A DNA stretch of 64,000 bases from Vibrio ichthyoenteri ATCC 700023. GTDB taxonomy: Bacteria; Pseudomonadota; Gammaproteobacteria; Enterobacterales; Vibrionaceae. The stretch is taken from NCBI RefSeq assembly GCF_000222605.1, contig NZ_AFWF01000012.1, positions 1 through 64,000 of the forward strand, given 5' to 3'. The position numbers and the translations under genes were made by a program. Of the stretch, positions 19,672 to 28,548 are shown piece after piece (the stretch's first letter is position 1; each line of letters begins with the position of its first letter). The notes beneath the pieces were generated by a model. The model did not search any database and had not been told where the DNA came from. It saw only the letters and a program-made list of their open reading frames with translations.

Positions 19672-20076
19672 TGTCGAATGGAGTTTGACAAAGAAACACA
19701 ACCACTAAGGATGTGGTTATCTTCAGGAAGAAGAATTTAAGTTCGTCCGGAGTGATGAACTAGCATGGAGCAAGGACTGACGAAGGATCTCACAGTGCAA
19801 AAGGCTTAGCACTGGCATGGAATGCGTAGGACATCTCTAGGATAGAGAAAGGACAGCATTAGGATGATGCAAGGGACACCGCTCAGGGATCAAGTGAAGT
19901 GCGCTAACGGGGATTGGTTAGCTAATAGGAATTAAAGGACACCGCTAGGATAGCGATGGACGGAAATTACTGAAGGATTCAGTAGCTATTAAGGATGATG
20001 CATGGAGCATCTATAGTGGCTGGATTGCTGCGAGTGAGACTATAGCCCCGATACTCACGTGTCGGGGCTTTTCTTA
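19672..20076 (+). ncRNA. csrB: CsrB-family small RNA (CsrA-sequestering)
   Basis: About 400 nt without coding potential, carrying 24 GGA trinucleotides by my count, many as AGGA or AGGGA in loops of small hairpins such as GACGAAGGATC, CTCTAGGATAGAG, CATTAGGATGATG, GCTAGGATAGC and CTGAAGGATTCAG. This is the signature of CsrB/CsrC RNAs, which bind many CsrA dimers and relieve CsrA control of mRNAs. It ends in an intrinsic terminator, has a UvrY-type site upstream and an isolated position. Vibrio species have several CsrB copies; I cannot tell which paralogue this is. The 5' end is inferred. Confidence 0.93.
20044..20076 (+). terminator. Intrinsic terminator of csrB
   Basis: Stem AGCCCCGA / TCGGGGCT with a ten-base loop followed by TTTCTT. 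It ends the CsrB transcript. The 250 bases from here to the acetyltransferase hold no recognised gene. Confidence 0.9.
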
Positions 20077-20332
20077 TACAAAAAATAAATCTAACAACGT
20101 CAATTCTAAAAATAAACAAACATACCTATTAGATTAGAGAAGCTTAGCAACAAGGGTTCAGTCAAAGACAAGCGCCTGATTCGACAATCAGTGACGCTAG
20201 ATAAATAAATCTCTGCACCTGCTAAAGACTCACCATTTAGGTATTTCAGTTTGGCTTAACATTCGGCTTAGACTCTAGCTTATAAAGATAGAGCGTCTTT
20301 TAAAAATATTGTTTATAAAGCAAGGAAGTGTT

Positions 20333-20851
20333 GTGACTATTGTAACTCGCCGAGCGTTATTGGTACCCTATAACGAGTCGTTACAGTCGGATTTTTTGGT
20401 TCTTAATTGTTGCGCAAAAAATCGCGCTTACCTGGATGGACCGCATACCGTTGCTACCGCTAAACTGCTATTTCAAAATATCTTAAATGATGAAACCTTA
20501 TATGCTCGCGCAGTGCTCGATAGCCGTACTCGTGATTATATGGGGCATATATTTATTAGTCATCTCGATAGCGAGCCAGAACTGGGGTATATTTTTGATA
20601 AAGCATATTGGGGACAAGGGATAGGCTACGAAGCGCTTAAGGCATTTTTTAGTAAAGCGGTGAGAGATCTGCAATTACATAAGATCAAAGCGACGTCGAA
20701 TATGGCTCATACGGCTTCAAATCGTCTGTTAGAAAAGTTGGGTTTTGAGCTAAAAGGCCAAAGCAACAATGACTTTGGCCCATACAATGAGTATCTATTT
20801 ACATCCGATGAGGTGGCAAATGAAACTTTGCTACATGAAATCCTCGCATGA
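20333..20851 (+). CDS. GNAT family N-acetyltransferase
   Basis: A 172-residue acetyltransferase similar to the RimJ/RimL-type and ribosomal-protein-alanine acetyltransferase group. It has the N-terminal TRRALLVPYNESLQSDFLVL, the beta4 strand region ELGYIFDKAYWG, the acetyl-CoA loop GQGIGYEALKAF and the C-terminal HKIKATSNMAHTASNRLLEK followed by LGFELKGQ. The frame is open from a TTG at 20309, but GTG at 20333 has the ribosome site AAGGAAG six bases upstream and gives the better N-terminus. The substrate is unknown. Its 3' end overlaps the convergent DUF3301 gene by 53 bases. Confidence 0.85.
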   Translation: MTIVTRRALLVPYNESLQSDFLVLNCCAKNRAYLDGPHTVATAKLLFQNILNDETLYARAVLDSRTRDYMGHIFISHLDSEPELGYIFDKAYWGQGIGYEALKAFFSKAVRDLQLHKIKATSNMAHTASNRLLEKLGFELKGQSNNDFGPYNEYLFTSDEVANETLLHEILA

Positions 20852-21098
20852 TCAATTCGCCTTGGTAGCAATCATCACCCAGGGCTGAAAACTCAAATTG
20901 ATAGACACTATGCCAACGCCAGACTCCGTCTGGCGTTTTGATTTTATGACTTTTCAATGCGGTGCTGATCAGTTGCAGTTCCAGTTGTTCACACTTACGT
21001 TGAATCGCTATTTTAGCCAGTTCAGATTGGCGACGTTGCTGCCAGAAAAGCATACACACAAAGCATAACGCCAAAATAGCCAATAGATCAGAAATCAT
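20799..21098 (-). CDS. DUF3301 membrane-anchored protein
   Basis: A 99-residue protein with an N-terminal transmembrane segment (MISDLLAILALCFVCMLFW) followed by a soluble domain with WQQRRQSELAKIA and the conserved VWRWHSVYQFEFSALGDD and GELIMRG stretches of DUF3301. Function unknown. It is probably co-transcribed with the DUF3549 gene just upstream (13-base gap). The convergent overlap of its 3' end with the acetyltransferase is real in both frames, and both products look intact. Confidence 0.85.
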   Translation of the reverse strand: MISDLLAILALCFVCMLFWQQRRQSELAKIAIQRKCEQLELQLISTALKSHKIKTPDGVWRWHSVYQFEFSALGDDCYQGELIMRGFHVAKFHLPPHRM

Positions 21099-21111
21099 AA
21101 GTCTCTCGTAT

Positions 21112-22149
21112 TTATGCCTTAGTCGCTTGCTGCAGTTTTAGTAATGCATTTGCCAGTTCTGGCGAAGGTGAAGAATGCAATAGTGGTAATAGCACCATGC
21201 GCAATTCAGGTAGCATGACTAAATCAGCAAACAGCTGATTAAACAACGCTTGATTACCAGTCTGAGCTAAGCGCAGCAGAAATTGTTCTGCGGTTGAGGC
21301 ATTGGTCAATAAATGCCAACATCGGCCGGCAATACCTATTAACACTTCTTGATGGCTCAAACGAGGATTCGCCAAAATTGCACCAATCAAGGGTGCAGAA
21401 ACGTTGATCTCGGCACCGGCTAGGGCGCGCGCATAAGCGGACAATAAAAAGAGATCTGGATTTTGGCTGTCGATTTCAACTTGGGCTAAATCCGCGATGC
21501 GTGTCGCGAGCTTGTCTCTGATGTCGACATGCTCAAGCGCGCCCAAGGTGGCATAAAGTGGTTCGTTCGGCAACGATTTGAGCGCGTTACGGATCATCAC
21601 GCCATTTTCTTCTTGGCCTAAGCGTGCGCACATATCCGTGATGCCCTGCAGACCAACCGTTTGCCATTTATCCCAGCCAAGACCGGCAGAGAAGTAGTGT
21701 TGAGCATGCTCATAGTATTGGCTGCAAGCAAGTCCCAAGTTCGCACGAATCTGGCTATGGAAAACCGCCATTTTTTCTTCAGTTGGTTTAAACGTATAGG
21801 GATTGTTCGCCAGTTTTTGTTGCTGATCTTCAGTCATTTCCTGGTTTAGGCGCGTACCCATGGCTTCGAGTACATACTTGATAAAGTTACCCACTTCAGT
21901 TTGTTTCAGTAAGCCGCGTTCGTCGAGTTCAAATTTAAGAAACCAAATCCAAGGTTGTTTTGCTTGGTTCCAATAGGCAATCGCAAGGTGCGCTTTACGT
22001 TGCAACGGATATGGGTAAGGTTGTTGACCTTGTTCAATATCAGCAAAGGTTTGGTTGGAAATGGTTTTAATTCGACGTCCCAAATCAAAAATTTGGTAAT
22101 CACAGCCGCTGTTTTTTAGCAGTTCACTTAAGGTATGAATCGTATCCAT
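21112..22149 (-). CDS. DUF3549 family protein
   Basis: A 345-residue cytoplasmic protein of DUF3549. The N-terminus (TIHTLSELLKNSGCDYQIFD) is followed by DLGRRIKTISNQTFADIEQG and LAIAYWNQAKQPWIWFLKF. The C-terminal half is helical and repeat-like (about 200-340), with Leu/Ala-rich segments resembling HEAT-type repeats. No catalytic motif is evident. It is divergent from yqcC and upstream of the DUF3301 gene on the same strand. Confidence 0.85.
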   Translation of the reverse strand: MDTIHTLSELLKNSGCDYQIFDLGRRIKTISNQTFADIEQGQQPYPYPLQRKAHLAIAYWNQAKQPWIWFLKFELDERGLLKQTEVGNFIKYVLEAMGTRLNQEMTEDQQQKLANNPYTFKPTEEKMAVFHSQIRANLGLACSQYYEHAQHYFSAGLGWDKWQTVGLQGITDMCARLGQEENGVMIRNALKSLPNEPLYATLGALEHVDIRDKLATRIADLAQVEIDSQNPDLFLLSAYARALAGAEINVSAPLIGAILANPRLSHQEVLIGIAGRCWHLLTNASTAEQFLLRLAQTGNQALFNQLFADLVMLPELRMVLLPLLHSSPSPELANALLKLQQATKA

Positions 22150-22225
22150 GGAAGACTTTTCCTAACTTTCTTTACCTTATAGATGGTACTCTATGCGCTA
22201 TTTTCAAGGTCCTCGATAAAGATAA

Positions 22226-22540
22226 ATGAAACAAGATATTCCTCTGATCGCATTATTGGATGAGCTAGAGCGACAAATGCGCGCCCTAGATTGTTGGCAA
22301 AGTGATATGCCGCCTCCGCAAGCCCTAGCGAGTACCGAGCCTTTCGCTATTGATACGCTTGAACCACAACAATGGCTGCAGTGGGTGTTTTTGCCGAAAA
22401 TTCGCGCCATGATCAATGCTCAACAAGCTTTGCCATCAGGCTTCTCTATGGCGGCGTATTTTGAACAGAGTTGGCAACAAGAAGCTCAATACATACCATT
22501 GCTAGCGGTGATCCGTCAGATCGATCAAGAGGTCGCTTAA
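22226..22540 (+). CDS. yqcC: YqcC family protein (DUF446)
   Basis: A small 104-residue helical protein. It matches YqcC: LLDELERQMRALDCWQ at the N-terminus, then LASTEPFAIDTLEPQQWLQW and FLPKIRAMINAQQALP. In E. coli yqcC also precedes truC; its role is unknown. Its stop is directly followed by the truC ATG, so they form one transcript with coupled translation. Confidence 0.93.
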   Translation: MKQDIPLIALLDELERQMRALDCWQSDMPPPQALASTEPFAIDTLEPQQWLQWVFLPKIRAMINAQQALPSGFSMAAYFEQSWQQEAQYIPLLAVIRQIDQEVA

Positions 22541-23272
22541 ATGTTAGAAATCGTTTATCAAGACGAGTATTTTATAGCAGTCAATAAACCGGCGGGTATG
22601 TTGGTACACCGTAGTTGGCTCGATAAGCATGAAACGCAATTTGCAATGCAGACTCTGCGTGATCAAATTGGTCAGCATGTATTCCCACTGCACCGGTTGG
22701 ATCGCCCAACATCCGGTGTTTTGGTGTTTGGTCTATCGAGTGAGGTTGCGGCCAAAATGATGCCCGTTTTTGCCAACCATGAAATGAAAAAAACCTACTA
22801 TGCGGTGGTGCGTGGCTGGATTGAAGAGGCGGGTCGTCTTGATTACGCCTTGAAAGTCGATCTGGATAAAATTGCGGATAAATTCGCCAAGCAAGATCAA
22901 GAAGCGCAAGAAGCGGTCACGGATTATATCCCATTAGCTAAAGTGGAAGTGCCTCATTCCACAGGCAAGTTTCCGACAACACGTTATAGCATGGTTGAAT
23001 TGAGCCCACTGACGGGACGTAAGCATCAGTTGCGTCGCCATATGGCTCACCTGCGTCACCCAATAGTCGGAGATACGACCCATGGTGAAGGTCGTCATAA
23101 TCGTTTGTTCAATAACGTTTACGATTCGCATCGATTGTTGTTGCACGCTGCATCGTTAGAATTTGTTCATCCGTATACGCAGCAGTTGGTCACCATCAAC
23201 GCTGGCTTTGATGAAACTTGGCACAAGCTCTGTCATGAATTTGCATGGACGTTGCCGAATGTCAGCGTCTAA
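22541..23272 (+). CDS. truC: tRNA pseudouridine(65) synthase TruC
   Basis: Isomerises uridine 65 in tRNAs to pseudouridine. The 243-residue enzyme belongs to the RluA family: catalytic Asp54 in FPLHRLDRPTSGVLVFG, an N-terminal VYQDEYFIAVNKPAGMLVH segment, and the conserved TGRKHQLRRHMAHLRHPIVG motif near 165-185. Length is typical of TruC. It is the second gene of the yqcC-truC pair and ends at a terminator shared with dxs. Confidence 0.95.
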   Translation: MLEIVYQDEYFIAVNKPAGMLVHRSWLDKHETQFAMQTLRDQIGQHVFPLHRLDRPTSGVLVFGLSSEVAAKMMPVFANHEMKKTYYAVVRGWIEEAGRLDYALKVDLDKIADKFAKQDQEAQEAVTDYIPLAKVEVPHSTGKFPTTRYSMVELSPLTGRKHQLRRHMAHLRHPIVGDTTHGEGRHNRLFNNVYDSHRLLLHAASLEFVHPYTQQLVTINAGFDETWHKLCHEFAWTLPNVSV

Positions 23273-23284
23273 AAACAACGTATA

Positions 23285-23312
23285 CAAAAAAGCCCTCTAG
23301 TGAGGGCTTTTT
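23285..23312. terminator. Bidirectional terminator between truC and dxs
   Basis: AAAAAGCCCTC / GAGGGCTTTTT with a TAGT-type loop, between convergent truC and dxs. The A- and T-runs on both sides allow function in both directions. Confidence 0.88.
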
Positions 23313-23332
23313 AGTCGCTATAGAATATGACG

Positions 23333-25198
23333 TTATTTTGTGATGTATTGACGAATCGACAGTTCAATACCTTGGCTATCTAAACCAAGTTCGGCATACA
23401 ATTCTTCCTGCGTGCCTTGCGGTACAAAGTAGTCCGGTAAACCAAGGTTCAATACTGGTTTTAGGATCTTTTCGTGCATCATGTATTCAATAACACCTGC
23501 GCCAGCACCACCGGCAATCGCATTTTCTTCGATAGTCACCAGCACGTCGTGATCAGCGGCAAGCTGTTTAATCAAATCATGATCCAGTGGCTTAGCAAAT
23601 CGCATGTCGGCAACGGTGGCATTGAGCTGTTCAGCGGCTTCTAGTGCGTTTGGCATGAAGGTTCCGAAGTTTAGAATCGCCACTTTTTCGCCCTGGCGTA
23701 CCAAACGACCTTTACCAATTTCTAACGCACTAAATTCGGACTCGATTTCGGTGCCCATACCGCTACCGCGTGGGTAACGTACCGCACTTGGCCCAGTATG
23801 AGTATGACCGGTGTAGAGCATTTGACGACATTCGTTTTCATCACTTGGCGTCATGATCACCATATTCGGGATACAGCGCATAAAGCTAATATCAAACGCA
23901 CCTTGGTGAGTTTGGCCATCAGCGCCAACCAAACCGGCACGATCAATGGCGAACATTACTGGTAAATCCATAATCGCTACATCGTGGATCAATTGATCAT
24001 AACCACGTTGTAAGAAGGTCGAGTAGATCGCCACGATAGGTCGATTGCCCGCAATCGCCATACCCGTTGCTAATGTCACCGCGTGTTGTTCAGCAATGGC
24101 GACGTCAAAGTATTGCTCAGGGAACTCTTTAGAAAAGCGCACCATGCCTGAACCTTCACGCATTGCTGGCGTGATCGCCATCAATTTAGGATCTTGCTTG
24201 GCCATATCGCATAGGAAGTCACCAAAGATCTTTGAGAAGGTTGGTTTGCTGCTACTACTTTTCGGTAGGCTAGAATGGCTTGGGTCGAACTTAGGCACAC
24301 CATGGTAACCAATCGGATCTTTCTCCGCTGGCTCATAGCCTTTGCCTTTTTTGGTCATGATGTGCAGGAATTGCGGGCCTTTCAGCTCACGCATATTCTT
24401 AAGGGTTTTTACCAGTTCATTGACATCATGGCCATCCACAGGGCCAATGTAGTTAAAACCAAGCTCTTCAAATAGCGTACCCGGAACCATCATACCTTTC
24501 AGATGTTCTTCCGTGCGTCGTACCAACTCTTTGATTGGCGGCACGCCGGAAAGTACGCGTTTGCCACCTTCACGAATAGAGGTATAAAAGTTACCAGACA
24601 GCAATTGAGCTAGGTGGTTATTCAGCGCGCCGACGTTCTCTGAAATAGACATTTCGTTGTCATTGAGAATCACCAACATGTCGGGATGAATATCACCCGC
24701 ATGGTTCATTGCTTCAAACGCCATGCCTGCAGTGATGGCACCATCACCAATTACGCTGACAACTTTACGATTCTGCGCTTCTTTATGGGCACTGATTGCC
24801 ATACCAAGTGCAGCGCTGATCGAGGTTGATGAGTGGCCAACAGAAAGCGTGTCGTATTCGCTTTCACCGCGCCAAGGGAACGGGTGTAGCCCGCCTTTTT
24901 GGCGAATGGTTGACATCTGTTCGCGACGACCAGTCAGAATTTTGTGTGGGTATGCTTGGTGGCCTACGTCCCAAATAAGTTGATCAAACGGGGTTTTATA
25001 GACGTAGTGAAGCGCCACGGTTAACTCAACCGTGCCTAACCCTGATGCCAAGTGACCACTTGACTGGCTAACAGAGTTCAAAAGATAGGTGCGTAGCTCA
25101 TCACATAGCTTAGGCAGCACATCTTTCGGTAGGCTGCGCAGCTCATCAGGCGTATTTGCCAGTGCCAGTGTTGGATACTTAGATATATCAAGAGTCAT
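23333..25198 (-). CDS. dxs: 1-deoxy-D-xylulose-5-phosphate synthase
   Basis: First enzyme of the MEP isoprenoid pathway: thiamine-diphosphate-dependent condensation of pyruvate and glyceraldehyde-3-phosphate. The 621-residue protein shows the N-terminal [20 protein letters not shown] (catalytic His), [17 protein letters not shown], the ThDP motif [15 protein letters not shown], and the C-terminal transketolase half with [15 protein letters not shown] and [15 protein letters not shown]. It lies last in xseB-ispA-dxs, the common gamma-proteobacterial order, 20 bases after ispA. Confidence 0.98.
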   Translation of the reverse strand: MTLDISKYPTLALANTPDELRSLPKDVLPKLCDELRTYLLNSVSQSSGHLASGLGTVELTVALHYVYKTPFDQLIWDVGHQAYPHKILTGRREQMSTIRQKGGLHPFPWRGESEYDTLSVGHSSTSISAALGMAISAHKEAQNRKVVSVIGDGAITAGMAFEAMNHAGDIHPDMLVILNDNEMSISENVGALNNHLAQLLSGNFYTSIREGGKRVLSGVPPIKELVRRTEEHLKGMMVPGTLFEELGFNYIGPVDGHDVNELVKTLKNMRELKGPQFLHIMTKKGKGYEPAEKDPIGYHGVPKFDPSHSSLPKSSSSKPTFSKIFGDFLCDMAKQDPKLMAITPAMREGSGMVRFSKEFPEQYFDVAIAEQHAVTLATGMAIAGNRPIVAIYSTFLQRGYDQLIHDVAIMDLPVMFAIDRAGLVGADGQTHQGAFDISFMRCIPNMVIMTPSDENECRQMLYTGHTHTGPSAVRYPRGSGMGTEIESEFSALEIGKGRLVRQGEKVAILNFGTFMPNALEAAEQLNATVADMRFAKPLDHDLIKQLAADHDVLVTIEENAIAGGAGAGVIEYMMHEKILKPVLNLGLPDYFVPQGTQEELYAELGLDSQGIELSIRQYITK

Positions 25199-25218
25199 AG
25201 TATTGCGCGCTTATAGTG

Positions 25219-26103
25219 TTAATTTTTGCGCTCGATGACGTATCGGGCGAACTCTTCTAGTAATCGTGTATTGTAGGGGATCGCTTGCAAAGCTTGAAGC
25301 GCTTCCTCTAATAGATTGTTAGCTTTATTTACAGCACCTTCTAATCCTAGCAGAGCCGGGTAGGTACTTTTATTTAGTTCTTGGTCTGAGCCTTGTGGCT
25401 TACCAAGGGTTTCAGTGTCGCCGATAATATCTAATATATCGTCTTGCACTTGGAACGCGAGCCCAATGGCATCAGCGTATTTATCCAGTAGTGGTAACAC
25501 TTCTACGCCTTTTTCACCGGCAGCAAGTGCCCCTAAACGGATGGCGCATTTCATTAGCGCACCCGTTTTATTACGGTGAATCTCTTCTAATTCACTCAGA
25601 CTTACTTGACGATTTTCTGCTTCAAGATCGAGTGACTGACCCATACACATGCCAGCCGCACCTGAGGCGTGTGCCAGCATCTGTATCATTTTAATACGTT
25701 GCGCTTCGGCAATCGGATTAAGTTGACCTTCGGCCAGAATAGTAAAGGCGAGAGTTTGTAGCGCGTCACCGGTCAAAATGGCGGTCGCTTCATCAAATTT
25801 GATGTGACAAGTTATTTGGCCACGGCGCAGTTCATCGTCGTCCATGGCTGGTAAGTCATCGTGGATCAACGAGTAAGCATGGATGCACTCAACGGCAGAG
25901 GCCGGAGTATCAAGATGTTCAGTGTCGCAGCCAAGCATTTGACCAGTGATATAAACCAAGAAAGGGCGTGCGCGTTTACCACCTAATAGTAGGCCATAGC
26001 GCATGGCTTCAATGAGTGTTTGGTTTTGGTGCGGATATTGCGCCAACCACCACTCTAATTGTTGGCTATTTCGTTGTTGAAACGATGTTAATGCTTCAAG
26101 CAT
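25219..26103 (-). CDS. ispA: Farnesyl diphosphate synthase IspA
   Basis: Chain-elongating trans-prenyltransferase making farnesyl diphosphate from IPP and DMAPP/GPP. The 294-residue enzyme has the first Asp-rich motif HDDLPAMDDDELRRG (near 85-99), with the two-residue insertion typical of bacterial FPP synthases, and the second motif FQVQDDILDIIGDTE. The LLGGKRARPFLVY region binds the diphosphate. It is the middle gene of xseB-ispA-dxs; 20 bases separate it from xseB. Confidence 0.97.
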   Translation of the reverse strand: MLEALTSFQQRNSQQLEWWLAQYPHQNQTLIEAMRYGLLLGGKRARPFLVYITGQMLGCDTEHLDTPASAVECIHAYSLIHDDLPAMDDDELRRGQITCHIKFDEATAILTGDALQTLAFTILAEGQLNPIAEAQRIKMIQMLAHASGAAGMCMGQSLDLEAENRQVSLSELEEIHRNKTGALMKCAIRLGALAAGEKGVEVLPLLDKYADAIGLAFQVQDDILDIIGDTETLGKPQGSDQELNKSTYPALLGLEGAVNKANNLLEEALQALQAIPYNTRLLEEFARYVIERKN

Positions 26104-26123
26104 AGAGTAATCTTCTAACGGTA

Positions 26124-26366
26124 TTATTCAGGCTGAGAGGCAAAGTCAGATAGCGCTGCGTCATCGTCGTTTTGCAATAAGATACTAACGCGCTGTTCAG
26201 CGTCATTGAGTTTACTTTGGCCTGCACGAGCTAAAGAGATGCCGCGTTCAAATTTCTTTAACGCATCATCTAGAGCTAAATCCCCATTTTCTAAGTCTTC
26301 AACAATCGTATCTAACTCGTCAATGGTTGCCTCAAAGGTCATATTTTCAGGTTTCTTGCTCGCCAT
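26124..26366 (-). CDS. xseB: Exodeoxyribonuclease VII small subunit
   Basis: Small subunit of the single-strand exonuclease VII, which binds the XseA catalytic subunit in several copies. The 80-residue protein shows the family core FEATIDELDTIVEDLENGDL followed by LDDALKKFERGISLAR and a second helix LNDAEQRVSILLQ. It is the first gene of the xseB-ispA-dxs operon. The 297 bases from here to pomA hold the two divergent promoters. Confidence 0.96.
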   Translation of the reverse strand: MASKKPENMTFEATIDELDTIVEDLENGDLALDDALKKFERGISLARAGQSKLNDAEQRVSILLQNDDDAALSDFASQPE

Positions 26367-26595
26367 AATATTTCTAGATTAGGAAAGATGCACGAAAGTT
26401 ACCTTAGCCGTTAATGATGGTCAAATTTAACCGTGGAAAATTGTGGTAAAAATCGAGCTTAAACCGAGTAAAACACAAATAAAAAAACATTTTTTGCGTA
26501 AGGTTTTCGCCCTCCATTTGTTGCTTATGCGTCTCCCGCGCAACAAAAGTAACCAGCCATTTAGGGAGAATGTGAGTGTGGTACCAATAAAAAGC

Positions 26596-26621
26596 TAAAG
26601 ATTCACAAGCGCAGCCGATAT
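26596..26621 (+). promoter_or_regulatory. Predicted sigma-28 (FliA) promoter of pomAB
   Basis: TAAA, 14-base spacer, GCCGATAT, close to the flagellar sigma-28 consensus TAAA-N15-GCCGATAA. It lies about 45 bases before pomA and matches the late-gene class to which motor genes belong in Vibrio. Confidence 0.7.
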
Positions 26622-26663
26622 AATTCCAGAGAAAGTTTAAAAGGTTAGCATGAGGAGTGCTTT

Positions 26664-27425
26664 GTGGATTTAGCAACGCTAATTGGACTCATTGGCGGTT
26701 TCGCATTCGTTATTATGGCGATGCTACTAGGCGGAAGCCTAGGGATGTTCGTCGACACTACGTCTATCTTAATCGTAATTGGCGGTTCTTCTTTTGTTGT
26801 GTTGATGAAGTTCACCGCGGGGCAATTCTTTGGCGCAGCAAAAATTGCTGGCAAAGCGTTCATGTTTAAAACCGACGAGCCAGAAGAGCTGATTGCTAAA
26901 ATTGTTGAAATGGCGGATGCCGCTCGTAAAGGTGGTTTCCTTGCGCTTGAAGAGATGGAAATTACCAATACGTTTATGCAAAAAGGCATCGACTTATTGG
27001 TAGATGGCCATGATGCTGACGTTGTGCGTTCGGCATTGCAAAAAGACATTGCACTAACGGATGAGCGCCATGAGAAAGGCACCAGTGTGTTTAAGGCCTT
27101 TGGTGACGTAGCTCCAGCGATGGGGATGATCGGTACCTTGGTTGGTCTAGTGGCGATGCTATCAAACATGGATGATCCTAAGTCGATTGGTCCTGCAATG
27201 GCGGTGGCACTACTGACCACACTATACGGTGCGGTATTGTCGAACATGGTGTTTTTCCCGATAGCTGACAAATTATCGTTACGTCGTGAGCAAGAAAAAC
27301 TTAACCGTCGCCTAATTATGGATGGTGTATTGGCAATTCAAGATGGCCAAAACCCACGCGTTATAGATAGCTACCTGAAGAATTACCTTAACGAAGGCAA
27401 ACGAGCCATCGATGTAGACGGTTAG
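26664..27425 (+). CDS. pomA: Flagellar motor stator protein PomA
   Basis: Channel subunit of the sodium-driven stator that, with PomB, powers the polar flagellum. The 253-residue protein has four transmembrane helices (about 5-25, 30-50, 150-170, 180-205), a large cytoplasmic loop with charged segments that contact FliG (LTDERHEKGTSVFKAFGD) and the conserved APAMGMIGTLVGLVAML. Translation starts at GTG with ribosome site GAGGAG. It is 12 bases upstream of pomB. Confidence 0.97.
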   Translation: MDLATLIGLIGGFAFVIMAMLLGGSLGMFVDTTSILIVIGGSSFVVLMKFTAGQFFGAAKIAGKAFMFKTDEPEELIAKIVEMADAARKGGFLALEEMEITNTFMQKGIDLLVDGHDADVVRSALQKDIALTDERHEKGTSVFKAFGDVAPAMGMIGTLVGLVAMLSNMDDPKSIGPAMAVALLTTLYGAVLSNMVFFPIADKLSLRREQEKLNRRLIMDGVLAIQDGQNPRVIDSYLKNYLNEGKRAIDVDG

Positions 27426-27437
27426 TAAGGAAGCGCT

Positions 27438-28385
27438 ATGGATGATGAGAACGACTGCAAATGTCCACCACCCGGTGCGCCGATGTGGATGACGACATTT
27501 TCAGACTTAATGACGCTTCTAATGTGTTTCTTCGTATTGCTGCTTTCATTTTCTGAAATGGATGTACTGAAGTTTAAACAGATTGCGGGTTCGATGAAGT
27601 TTGCCTTTGGTGTGCAAAACCGTTTAGAAGTGAAAGATATCCCGAAAGGTACCAGCATCATTGCGCAAGAGTTTCGCCCAGGTCGCCCTGAGCCAACACC
27701 GATTGATGTGATCATGCAGCAAACCATCGACATTACCCAGCAAACCTTGGAGTTTCACGAAGGTGAATCAGACCGTGCTGGTGGTACGCAGCGTGAAAAA
27801 GGTAAGTTGACCGGTGGCCAATCGCCAGAAACGTCAACCAAAGATAATCAGAATACGGAATCGGACAAAGAGCAGTCACAAGCTTCTGAGATGTCTCAAG
27901 AGATGGAAACCTTAATGGAAGCCATCAAGAAAGCATTAGAGCGCGAGATCAAAGAGGGCGCGATTGAGGTTGAAAATCTGGGTCAACAGATTGTGATTCG
28001 AATTCGCGAGAAAGGCGCGTTCCCCGCAGGTTCTGCTTTCTTACAACCTAAGTTTCGACCATTGGTACGCCAAGTTGCTGAACTGGTGAAAGATGTGCCG
28101 GGGATCGTTAGAGTCTCAGGTCATACTGATAACCAGCGTTTGGATTCAGAACTATACCGTTCAAATTGGGACCTTTCCGCCCAGCGAGCAGTGTCCGTGG
28201 CGCAAGAGATGGAGAAAGTCCGCGGCTTCTCTCATCAAAGGTTACGGGTTCGCGGCATGGCTGATACGGAGCCGTTAGGGCCGAATGATACTGAACTGCA
28301 ACGCTCTAAGAACCGCCGAGTCGAAATCAGTATTATGCAAGGGGAACCGATTTATAGTGAGGAAGTTCCTGCACTCAACAACTAA
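27438..28385 (+). CDS. pomB: Flagellar motor stator protein PomB
   Basis: Ion-conducting stator subunit with a peptidoglycan anchor. The 315-residue protein has a short cytoplasmic N-terminus, one transmembrane helix (about 20-40) with the ion-binding Asp23 in TTFSDLMTLLMCFFVLLL, a Gln/Glu/Ser-rich linker containing the plug region, and a C-terminal OmpA-like domain (RVSGHTDNQRLDSELYRSNW through RSKNRRVEI). The CKCPPPGAP N-terminus is typical of Vibrio PomB rather than proton-type MotB. It ends at a strong terminator. Confidence 0.97.
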   Translation: MDDENDCKCPPPGAPMWMTTFSDLMTLLMCFFVLLLSFSEMDVLKFKQIAGSMKFAFGVQNRLEVKDIPKGTSIIAQEFRPGRPEPTPIDVIMQQTIDITQQTLEFHEGESDRAGGTQREKGKLTGGQSPETSTKDNQNTESDKEQSQASEMSQEMETLMEAIKKALEREIKEGAIEVENLGQQIVIRIREKGAFPAGSAFLQPKFRPLVRQVAELVKDVPGIVRVSGHTDNQRLDSELYRSNWDLSAQRAVSVAQEMEKVRGFSHQRLRVRGMADTEPLGPNDTELQRSKNRRVEISIMQGEPIYSEEVPALNN

Positions 28386-28399
28386 TAAATGACTAAACT

Positions 28400-28429
28400 A
28401 AAAAGACGAGCAGCACGCTCGTCTTTTTT
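28400..28429 (+). terminator. Intrinsic terminator after pomB
   Basis: AAAAGACGAGC / GCTCGTCTTTT stem with a five-base loop and trailing T-run, 15 bases after the pomB stop. It separates pomAB from thiI. Confidence 0.88.
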
Positions 28430-28548
28430 ATGGTCTTTTCATCATGTATAATCCGCGCCCTTAGGATCTCTATACTGCGATGCTCGTTGATTTTACGGCC
28501 GGTATATTGATGATGATTGCGAATAACTGTTAACCAGTGAAGTGAAGT

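Noticed and set aside
26645-27271. Long antisense frame within pomA
   Set aside because: It is a shadow of the pomA reading frame; its translation is Ser/Ala/Ile-rich low complexity without a recognisable domain or start signal.
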